Made by a program: the position numbers and the translations under genes. Positions 1-7,500 of a stretch of 64,000 nucleotides of DNA are shown here, piece after piece (the first letter of the stretch is position 1; every line of letters starts with the position of its first letter). A model generated the notes under the pieces. The model had not been told where the DNA came from. It saw nothing but the letters and a program-made list of their open reading frames with translations, and did not search any database. The DNA lies in assembly GCA_026129765.1 (NCBI GenBank), contig JAHCHP010000015.1:31566-95565 (forward strand). The letters are read 5' to 3'. Origin of the DNA: Fimbriimonadia bacterium (GTDB lineage: Bacteria > Armatimonadota > Fimbriimonadia > Fimbriimonadales > GBS-DC).

Positions 1-75
1 AGAACCTTCAGTCGTTGGGCGCGCGTATCCAGAGGCTGTCGACGTCGGCAGTCACCCAACCCTTAAATTCTGATT

Positions 76-1080
76 ATGCTCCGTCTGGCCTCTGAATTAG
101 GCATCGACTTAGGAACCGCGAACCTGCTGGTCTATGAGCGGGGACGGGGAATTGTGTTGCGTGAACCCTCGGTCGTGGCGATCTCGGAGCCAACCGGCAA
201 GGTCCTGGCAGTGGGCGAGGATGCGCGCCAAATGCTGGGCAAAACACCCGGCAATATCACCGCCATCCGTCCCCTCATCGATGGAGTCATCGCGAATTAC
301 ACCATTACCTTGAAGATGCTGGAATATATCTTCACGAAGGTCCTGGGTAAACGCCGCATTTTCAAACCCCATGTGTTGGTCTGCGTTCCGTCGGGCGTAA
401 CGGATGTGGAGCGGCGCGCAGTAAGCCAAGCGGCGCGGGAGGCGGGCGCGAAAGCGGTTCATTTAATCGAGGAGCCTTTAGCCGCCGCGATTGGCGCGGG
501 TCTGCCGATTGCGCAGCCCAGTGGCAGCATGATTGTGGATATCGGCGGTGGCACGACCGATGTCGCGGTGTTATCATTGGGGAGCATTGTGCTGAGCCGC
601 AGCCTGCGTATCGGAGGCAACAAACTGGACGAAGCCATCACCCGGTTTATCCGACAACAGTATAATCTGATGGTGGGAGAGCGCACGGCGGAGGATATCA
701 AGATCAAAATCGGTTCTTCCTATCCCCTGGAGCAAGAGCGGCAGATGGATGTTCGCGGGCGTGATATGGTGGAAGGACTACCTCGCACCATCACGATTAA
801 CTCGATGGAGATTCGACAGGCATTGACCGACCCGATCAATCATATTGTGATGAGGGTACGCTCGGTGCTGGAAGAAACTCCGCCCGAATTGGCATCGGAT
901 ATTATCGAGCGCGGTATTTGGCTGACGGGGGGAGGCGCGTTGTTGAGCGGTTTTGATAAATTGCTGCAAGAGTCGACCGCTATTCCGGTCTATATCGCGG
1001 ATGACCCGCTTTCTTGTGTCGCGCTGGGAACGGGACGCGCCTTAGAAGAGATGGACGCGATTATCCGAGCCAGCAGTTAG
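76..1080 (+). CDS. mreB: MreB/Mbl rod-shape-determining actin homologue
   Basis: Bacterial actin that polymerises under the inner membrane and guides the elongasome for lateral wall synthesis. The 334-residue length is normal for MreB. The phosphate-1 loop GIDLGTANLLVY lies at about residues 9-20, the phosphate-2 loop DIGGGTTDVAVLSLG near 155-169, and the adenosine motif TGGGALLSG near 286-294. The ATG at 76 gives an N-terminus of normal MreB length. No strong ribosome binding site precedes it. No mreC or mreD follows; the next genes are convergent. The last codons and stop lie inside a 44-bp sequence repeated at 1840-1883. Confidence 0.95.
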   Translation: MLRLASELGIDLGTANLLVYERGRGIVLREPSVVAISEPTGKVLAVGEDARQMLGKTPGNITAIRPLIDGVIANYTITLKMLEYIFTKVLGKRRIFKPHVLVCVPSGVTDVERRAVSQAAREAGAKAVHLIEEPLAAAIGAGLPIAQPSGSMIVDIGGGTTDVAVLSLGSIVLSRSLRIGGNKLDEAITRFIRQQYNLMVGERTAEDIKIKIGSSYPLEQERQMDVRGRDMVEGLPRTITINSMEIRQALTDPINHIVMRVRSVLEETPPELASDIIERGIWLTGGGALLSGFDKLLQESTAIPVYIADDPLSCVALGTGRALEEMDAIIRASS

Positions 1081-1114
1081 TCTTCCCACTTCTGAAAAAT
1101 CATCACACACTCAT
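1071..1114. repeat. 44-bp direct repeat, copy 1
   Basis: Matches 1840-1883 with four mismatches in 44 positions, three of them clustered near the right end. On the minus strand this copy reads HECVMIFQKWED followed by a stop, almost the same as the C-terminus of the methyltransferase encoded at 1846-2886 (HEYVMIFQKWED). It also contains the last codons of mreB. The repeats bracket the toxin-antitoxin pair. Confidence 0.85.
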
Positions 1115-1147
1115 GGAAGCCCAACGTCTTTGGAAGGTTTCCCCTCA

Positions 1148-1345
1148 CTACGCGCTTTTTTGGGCGATCATCTCTCGAACGATAGGGACAAGATCTGTCG
1201 GGACTTCCATGATTGTCTCCGTAGGAGTTTGAAATGCTCTTTCATCCTCCTCTACAGCATCATCTTCTGATTGATTTTCATAATGATCGATCACGCGCTT
1301 CACTCGGTTTTCGTCCCAATGCGGTGGATAATTCTCAGATTTCAT
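1148..1345 (-). CDS. Small antitoxin-like protein, partner of BrnT/DUF4258-like toxin
   Basis: A 65-residue acidic protein starting MKSENYPPHWDENRVKRVID, with a conserved-looking middle (HYENQSEDDAVEEDE) and a C-terminus TIMEVPTDLVPIVREMI. I recognise this as a short protein often encoded next to DUF4258-type toxins in cyanobacteria and other environmental bacteria; this is family recall, not a search result. Its ATG overlaps the stop of the upstream toxin gene by 4 nt (ATGA), so the two are translationally coupled. The antitoxin role is inferred from size, acidity and pairing. Confidence 0.65.
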   Translation of the reverse strand: MKSENYPPHWDENRVKRVIDHYENQSEDDAVEEDERAFQTPTETIMEVPTDLVPIVREMIAQKSA

Positions 1346-1629
1346 TGTTTCCTTCTCCGACGTTGTCTACGTTTAAATGCCTTTAAGGGTTTGCCGCTTA
1401 ACTCGTAAGCCGTTATCACAAACGCGCCTGGCGGATCATGCTCAGGCACATAGATCACTTTTAGAAATCTCCCGCCCTCCGATTTTCCTATCGCGACTCG
1501 CGCTCCGTCATAACCAGCCCTGTCCTCAAAGGGAGCTTTCAGGACGGCTTCCACCTCGTCTTCCATAACTTGATGCCGAAAAATGTGTGGTTCACTTGAT
1601 TCGGACTCACGATAAAATCTTATTCGCAT
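1342..1629 (-). CDS. BrnT/DUF4258-like toxin of a type II module
   Basis: A basic 95-residue protein beginning MRIRFYRESESSEPHIFRH, with the VIYVPEHDP strand and a strongly basic C-terminal tail (KAFKRRQRRRRKQ). The layout is that of the small RelE/BrnT-like ribonuclease fold proteins grouped as DUF4258. I chose the ATG at 1629 over an upstream ATG at 1650 because an AGAGG lies about 10 nt before it and the protein then starts like its relatives. It is first in the operon, followed by the putative antitoxin with a 4-nt overlap. Enzymatic activity is inferred only from the fold. Confidence 0.65.
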   Translation of the reverse strand: MRIRFYRESESSEPHIFRHQVMEDEVEAVLKAPFEDRAGYDGARVAIGKSEGGRFLKVIYVPEHDPPGAFVITAYELSGKPLKAFKRRQRRRRKQ

Positions 1630-1661
1630 GGATAGGCAGCCTCTGCACAAAATGTTCTCTG

Positions 1662-1728
1662 CAATCGATAGTTGATGTCATTCAAGGATCTTGGTTTCAG
1701 ATGATACTGATACCAAGATCATCGATTG
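1662..1728. promoter_or_regulatory. Interrupted inverted repeat upstream of the toxin-antitoxin operon
   Basis: The right arm at 1712-1728 (ACCAAGATCATCGATTG) is the reverse complement of two left blocks, CAATCGAT at 1662-1669 and GATCTTGGT at 1687-1695, which are separated by 17 nt. It sits 33-100 bp upstream of the toxin start, where autoregulatory operators of toxin-antitoxin operons usually lie. The operator function is an inference. Confidence 0.5.
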
Positions 1729-1839
1729 AAGTGTCTCATTCAGATTTTTATTGCCCGCCATAGAAATATTCCCCTTGTCTTTTGCTTTCTCCTACCATCT
1801 TTGCCTGTTTGGTTCACAATTCGTCAATACGTTGCGCCC

Positions 1840-1883
1840 CAGCAGTTAGTCTTCCCACTTTTGAAAAATCATCACGTATTCAT
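1840..1883. repeat. 44-bp direct repeat, copy 2 (3' end of methyltransferase gene)
   Basis: Second copy of the repeat at 1071-1114. It holds the stop codon and last twelve codons of the methyltransferase. The 769-bp period between the copies contains the whole toxin-antitoxin pair and its putative operator. Confidence 0.85.
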
Positions 1884-2886
1884 GCTTGAAGAGGTAGAAC
1901 CCGCCCGCCAGCGCGCGATATCGCCACAGCCCTTCCTGGGAGCGCTTACCCCTTGTTTGCTCAAAGTTCTTGACCACGATGCTCTTCAAGCGGTAGCCTT
2001 GCGACTGAGCGACCTGCATGCATTGAAAACCCAACGGAATCCATTCGCCACGCTGATACTTATCCCCAATCACTAAACCCATATATCGTTTCGGTTCCAG
2101 ATAAGGTGTCAGGTTCGCGACCACCCCGCGGAACAGCTCCAAAAATTGTTCCACGCTGGGCGCATTGGAAAGGTCCGAAGGGTGATCCGAAAAAGAAATG
2201 ATGTCGTGATAAGGCGGATGCAACATCAGCAACTGCGCGTGAGAAATCCCATGTTGCTGAAAGACCTCTTTCAAATCCACCGTTCGGCTGTCGCCAACAA
2301 CCAGTTCATACGGCGTTTGATGGGGGTTCGGTTCTTGCTCGATTCGTGTGCGCGCCTGTTCTGCCACAGAGGACTGCAACTCAATGCCGATCCCATGACG
2401 CCCCTGTCGTCGACACTCGATCAAAGTGGTGCCGCTGCCCGCAAATCCATCCAACACCCAATCGCCTTGACGAGTATAGCGCCACATCAGCTGGCGTGGA
2501 ATGTCCGGCACAAAGTTGCCCCAATAACCTCCCTCGTGCGCGCCCGACTGATCCCGCTTCTCTATCATCCAAAGGCTGTCGGTCCAGATCTCCTCGTACT
2601 CTTTCCAGCGGTTCAGGTTTAAGTCGTTCACTGCGCCCACCGCCGTCTCCGTGAAAGCTTTTTGCAGGCGTGTTAAATAATGGCGCGCGCGCGCTGGCGT
2701 TTTCGCTTGCGCAATCTGGTGGAGCGAACTTTGAAGTGTTTCGCGCTTAACGGGCAAGTCAGACGCAGGCAACGAGTCGCAAAGATTCCGCAAACGAGCG
2801 GTTCGTTCGCGAAGAGTTGTGAGGTCATCGCTTTGCATGGCGTCGTCAATGAGGTCTAAGAGTTGCGCAAGAAATCCGTTCTGCAT
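1846..2886 (-). CDS. Orphan DNA methyltransferase (N6-adenine or N4-cytosine type)
   Basis: A 346-residue SAM-dependent DNA methylase. The SAM-binding motif LDGFAGSGTTLIECRRQG lies near residues 142-159, and the catalytic motif IV appears later as HPPYHDIISFS, in place of the common DPPY. Motif I therefore comes before motif IV. The first ~115 residues are helical and not recognisable. No restriction endonuclease or specificity subunit is nearby, so it looks like a solitary methylase, perhaps protective or epigenetic. It is transcribed divergently from queC with 52 bp between the starts. On its own strand a TATAAT lies 19 nt before the ATG and an AAAGG is in between. Target site unknown. Confidence 0.85.
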   Translation of the reverse strand: MQNGFLAQLLDLIDDAMQSDDLTTLRERTARLRNLCDSLPASDLPVKRETLQSSLHQIAQAKTPARARHYLTRLQKAFTETAVGAVNDLNLNRWKEYEEIWTDSLWMIEKRDQSGAHEGGYWGNFVPDIPRQLMWRYTRQGDWVLDGFAGSGTTLIECRRQGRHGIGIELQSSVAEQARTRIEQEPNPHQTPYELVVGDSRTVDLKEVFQQHGISHAQLLMLHPPYHDIISFSDHPSDLSNAPSVEQFLELFRGVVANLTPYLEPKRYMGLVIGDKYQRGEWIPLGFQCMQVAQSQGYRLKSIVVKNFEQTRGKRSQEGLWRYRALAGGFYLFKHEYVMIFQKWED

Positions 2887-2921
2887 AGTAGTTCCGTACC
2901 TTTAGATTATACTCGGCAGGG

Positions 2922-2927
2922 TATACT
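2922..2927 (+). promoter_or_regulatory. Candidate -10 element of queC
   Basis: GGGTATACT ends 11 nt before the queC ATG. That would give a 5' leader of only a few nucleotides. The GGGTATAMT form recurs at other starts in the window. Confidence 0.5.
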
Positions 2928-2938
2928 TCGAACTGCCA

Positions 2939-3613
2939 ATGAGTCTTATTGCCCCAATCTCGCCCATCGCAGTGGTTTTGTTATCAGGCGGTCAAGACAG
3001 CGTGACCTGCCTCTATTGGGCTAAGCAACGATTCGAGCAAGTTCATGCGCTGACGATTGACTACGGGCAGCGACACCGAATTGAATTGGAAGCCGCAGAA
3101 ACAATCTCACAGTTAGCGCAAATTCAGTCGCATAAAGTATTGACCCTCGAATCGCTCGGTCAATTGGGTGGTTCCTCTTTGACCGATTCGATACCCCTTG
3201 AAGAATCGGCGCGCAATGGGCTTCCCAACAGTTTTGTGCCGGGACGCAACCTGCTCTTCTTAACTCTGGCAGCCGCCTATGCTTACCAGCTCAACTGCCA
3301 CGATTTGGTGGGGGGGATGTGCCAGACCGACTATTCCGGCTATCCCGACTGCCGCCGCGACACGCTGGACGCTCTGGAGAGCGCGATTTCGCTGGGGATG
3401 AACTGGACGACCACGATTCATACGCCTCTGATGTTTTTAACGAAAGCCGAGACCGTGCATTTGGCTCAAGAGGTAGGCGCGATGGAAGCCCTCAGGTGGT
3501 CGCATACATGCTATGAAGGTAAACGCCCCCCATGCGGGATTTGCCCAGCATGTCGGTTAAGAGCCAAAGGATTCGCAGAGGCAGGGGTAGAGGACCCATT
3601 ACTCCAACCATGA
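2939..3613 (+). CDS. queC: 7-cyano-7-deazaguanine synthase QueC
   Basis: Converts 7-carboxy-7-deazaguanine to preQ0 with ATP and ammonia (EC 6.3.4.20), in the pathway to queuosine in tRNA. The PP-loop motif LLSGGQDSVTCL is near residues 14-25. The family NSFVPGRNLLFL stretch follows, and the C-terminal zinc cysteines are in CYEGKRPPCGICPAC. At 224 residues the length is normal. It overlaps queE by 4 nt (ATGA), so the two form a coupled operon. queD and queF are not in the window. A deazaguanine DNA modification role would need other genes that are not here. Confidence 0.95.
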   Translation: MSLIAPISPIAVVLLSGGQDSVTCLYWAKQRFEQVHALTIDYGQRHRIELEAAETISQLAQIQSHKVLTLESLGQLGGSSLTDSIPLEESARNGLPNSFVPGRNLLFLTLAAAYAYQLNCHDLVGGMCQTDYSGYPDCRRDTLDALESAISLGMNWTTTIHTPLMFLTKAETVHLAQEVGAMEALRWSHTCYEGKRPPCGICPACRLRAKGFAEAGVEDPLLQP

Positions 3614-4320
3614 AAAAACCCAAACCTTATCTGATATCGGAAATCTTCGGTCCCACCATTCAAGGCGAGGGCGCGCTCATCGGATGCATGAGCCTGTTTA
3701 TCCGGTTCGGCGGATGCGATTACCGCTGTCACTGGTGCGATACGCTCTACGCGGTGCTGCCCGAACACAAACCGGAATGGGAAGCGATGACGACCGATAT
3801 CATCATGGAACGGGTACGCGCCTTAGCGCCCCCGCCCTTATGGGTAACGTTGAGCGGCGGCAACCCCGCGATGTATGACTTGTCCGAACTGGTACATGCG
3901 CTGAAAACAGAAGGGTATCAGGTCGCCTGCGAAACTCAGGGATCGCTTGCGAAAGAGTGGTTCCACGCTCTGGATATGTTGATCCTGTCGCCCAAGCCCC
4001 CCAGCGCAGGCAATATAACGCATGCAGACAGCCTGCAAGCATGCCTGGAATTCGCGCCGCTGAACACGGTGTTAAAAATCGTCTGCTTTGACCGCGACGA
4101 TTACCTATATGCGCGCAATCTGTTCCGCTTTTACGCGCATTTGCCTGCCGTGATCCAGATCGGGACTCCGACCGACCTCACCGAAGAAACCGATTTAATC
4201 GCGCATTACCGCCAAATGACCACCCAATTGTTGGGGTGGATGAAAGCAGACCACCTGCATCACGCGCGCCTGCTGCCGCAATTACACCGCCTCTTGTTTG
4301 AAGCTAACCGGGGAATTTGA
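3610..4320 (+). CDS. queE: 7-carboxy-7-deazaguanine synthase QueE (radical SAM)
   Basis: Radical SAM ring-contraction enzyme turning 6-carboxytetrahydropterin into 7-carboxy-7-deazaguanine (EC 4.3.99.3). The N-terminus ISEIFGPTIQGEGALIG is the QueE signature, and RFGGCDYRCHWCDTLY holds the CX3CX2C cluster that binds the 4Fe-4S centre. LWVTLSGGNPAMYD is the SAM-contacting GGxP-like motif. The true start is the ATG at 3610 inside the queC stop; an in-frame ATG at 3532 would only add queC-overlapping residues. The protein is 236 residues long. Confidence 0.94.
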   Translation: MKKPKPYLISEIFGPTIQGEGALIGCMSLFIRFGGCDYRCHWCDTLYAVLPEHKPEWEAMTTDIIMERVRALAPPPLWVTLSGGNPAMYDLSELVHALKTEGYQVACETQGSLAKEWFHALDMLILSPKPPSAGNITHADSLQACLEFAPLNTVLKIVCFDRDDYLYARNLFRFYAHLPAVIQIGTPTDLTEETDLIAHYRQMTTQLLGWMKADHLHHARLLPQLHRLLFEANRGI

Positions 4321-4394
4321 ACTCGAATCCCTTCAATTATATTCAAAACATTCACACTTCACAGAAATTCACCCATTAAATTCTTCTCTCCCTC

Positions 4395-4423
4395 TTGAAA
4401 ATCGTGAATTTTCATGTTATAAT
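4395..4423 (+). promoter_or_regulatory. Sigma-70-type promoter of the RHS gene
   Basis: TTGAAA at 4395-4400 and a perfect TATAAT at 4418-4423, with a 17-bp spacer, lie in the 227-bp gap after queE. This predicts an untranslated leader of about 115 nt before the ATG at 4548, which is preceded by GCGAGGGAGG. Confidence 0.7.
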
Positions 4424-4547
4424 TAACCGTGTAGCCGTTGCCATCTGTCAGAAGCGGATGATGAGTTCTCAATCGTCGTTTGGGCCATCTGCCCCAAGAA
4501 AAGAACGTGTGTGGTGAAAACACAGAGTTAGCGAGGGAGGTCGAAGC

Positions 4548-7500
4548 ATGGGGTACCGAATCACGTGGTTGTGGATAAGAACCTGGGTGTTTTTTCTTGG
4601 AGCGTTTATTGTTGCCAACGGCTTCGTTGGGTTTGCGCAACAACAGGAAGGACGCTGGGAAATTGAGACTGTTTACATCAGCGAAGATCAAGGGGGTTAT
4701 CTCAATATTCAAGGCGATTTCAAGACTTCCTTTAAGCGCCGCTTTTGTATCAGAGTTCGCTGTTTGCTCAATGGGCAACCCGTTTCCGAGCATGACTGCC
4801 CCCCTCCTCTCCCCTGCAATCCTTGTGATTTTTTGCAGGTCCCTGAATGCATCGAGTGTGGCGAATGGATCCTGTTTTATAATTGCTCGCACATTATTGT
4901 TGAGGCAGGGGTACCCATTGCCTTTCACTCTTGTTGGAATACTCTTTGCGACACCCCCTTCTCCAGTCGCCACAATAGTCCGAACGGTTTGTTTCAGGCG
5001 ACAGCCGACTCGCGGGGCGTTTCTCCGCCCGAGCATCCCGGTCCCGCGCGGGGCAGCCAAGAGGCGGAAGGTAAGACCTATCTGAAGCTCGTTTGGAGAA
5101 GCGAAAACACAAAACCGCCAGACAACGTCAGCGCTCGAGCGCTTGCCAGCGCATTCGCGCGCGCAGTAGCGTCATACTCCCCGAGCAGCGAACCCGCTTC
5201 CGCGCGGGCAAAGGCATCAATGGGATCGTTAAGCGTCACCGCCAATATCACCTCTAATCCCTCGACATCAGAAACAATTGAGGCAGAGATGGATATGCTG
5301 TCTCAAGAGCTCACTGTTCAGCAAGACACGAACGGTCAATATTATGTGATCATCGCTTATCCCGTAACCTTAGAAACGGAGGTCGACACCAGTTCAGAAG
5401 CCAGTTTGGATTATTGCGTATATCCGCCCGAAGAGGAACAACGCCCGAATAACGGAGAAGCCACGGCTTCATTTGAACGCCTCGCCGACATTTTCAGCGC
5501 AGGCGATACGGTTCTGTTGATTTCGGGGACGGCTTTGGTTGATGGCGCGGGAGCAATCTGTGATGTCGATCTGTGCGGATTACAACCCGCCACAGGACAA
5601 ATTGCATTTGGGATTCCCTTTCCCGCATTAGATACGGCACATACAGGCTATTCTTTTCACTCTGCCCCTTCCCACTCCAGTACCCCCTTTTATGGTTTAG
5701 AGACAATAAGAATTGTTTATGACTCGGCGGCAGAGGTGAGCGATATTCGCCTTCAATCTTACTGGCGAGACACGCCGGTCGTGCCTACATGGGAAACCCA
5801 CCCTTTCAATTTTGACTGGTCTCCCATACCCTTGGACAAGCAACCAACCCGCGAACGATGGGTCACGGTCTACGATGCGAACGGGGTTGCTTTGAGATTT
5901 AAGGCGACCGAGCAGCTGCCTGCAGGGAATTGGATCTACGAGGGAGCGCAAGGAGTCTTGTCCACCTTGACCGAGTCCGCTTCCCTCAATGAATTCGTGC
6001 TAACCGGCGGACCGCCAGGCGCAATGCACGCAATAGGAGCATGGACCTATCTCTTTGAACCGATCACGGGATATCAATCGGGCGGGCAAACGCTTTTTTC
6101 AGGACGCAGCGGCTCCATCACTCAAGTCATCGATCCTTTAGGCAACGCAGTCACCCTCAGCCGAAACAGCGCGGGCGTATGGGTCTATGATACGGTCTCT
6201 AAAGCGCATTTTAGAGCAGAACAAACAGGCGGTGTCGTTCACTTTGATTATGACCCTCCGGGAAGTTCCACCGCTTGGATACCGATCGGATCACATAACT
6301 TTAGTTCTGGGACGGAAGCATTTGGCAGTTTCAATTGGAACAACGAAGTCGTCGTTTCGTGGCAATCACAGGGACTTTACCAAACCTATGCCCTCGGCTC
6401 GCCCAACTCCGCTCTCTACTCCGAGACACGAAAGTTTGAACCTATAGTCACCAACGAATCGAACAAAGAAGTCGATCCGTTCGCAAAAAACTACGATTTC
6501 AACCGTTTGGCTCAGCGGATGACGCAATTCAAAGTCGGCAACCTGAACCCCATCAACTATCATTATGACTGGCAAAACGAGATTGGATTGCCCTCAAACA
6601 ACCAATTCAGAGTACAGATCGCCCCGCAAGGCAAAAGAACCAAAGAACTTCGGTATTTCGTAAGCTATGAGGAAGGAAAAGAGGGCACCTTTGAAAAAAT
6701 GGAATTCAAACGACCCTCCCTGCTCAATGCAAGCATCGATGAAAAAACGGTCTACACCTTCAACGATGCTGGACAGATTAAACGAGTAGAGTTCTACTCC
6801 AATGCCACATCGACCCTAGCGCGGTGGCGGGAAGAGATCGGCTATGTGGATGGCAACCCACTGTTGGTATCGTCGGTCAGCCATACAGACTTAGGGAGTT
6901 TTCAAACCGTCACCGCCACAGCAACCTATTTGCCAATTGAAATCCCTGGTAGAGGCTTCGAATGGGTCATGACCTCTACCACCGACCCCAGCGGAGTGCG
7001 ATTGGATTTCGCCTATGGCGAGAACGGAAACCCGCCCCATTTACTCACCAGCATAACCAATGCGCTTCATCGCCAGTGGCATTGGAACTACTCCAGCATT
7101 GGACAACTGACCTCTTTTAGTGAGCCGAACCGCCCAGAGTGGGTCTTAGAATATTACGCCGATTCGGATGCTAACTATCCCAATAAATTGAAACAGATCA
7201 TTGACCCAGAGCAGCGAACGGTCAAAATTTCGCAATATGATCTTTTGGGTCGTCCAAAGCGGATAGAAACTTATCCCTCTCTCACGTCGACATTGTGGCA
7301 AGAAACCACGCGAAACGTGATGGGCATGCCAACAGAAATCCGATGGAGTGATGATACCCAAGTGAGTATGTTCTACGACGGTCCGGTATTAAGCAGCGTA
7401 ACGGATGCGCTTGGAAGAACCGCCACCTTGACCTATAACGCAGGGACCGCCTCTCTCAACACCATTTCAATCAGTGGGCAACTCTTTGCTGCCTTAGAAT

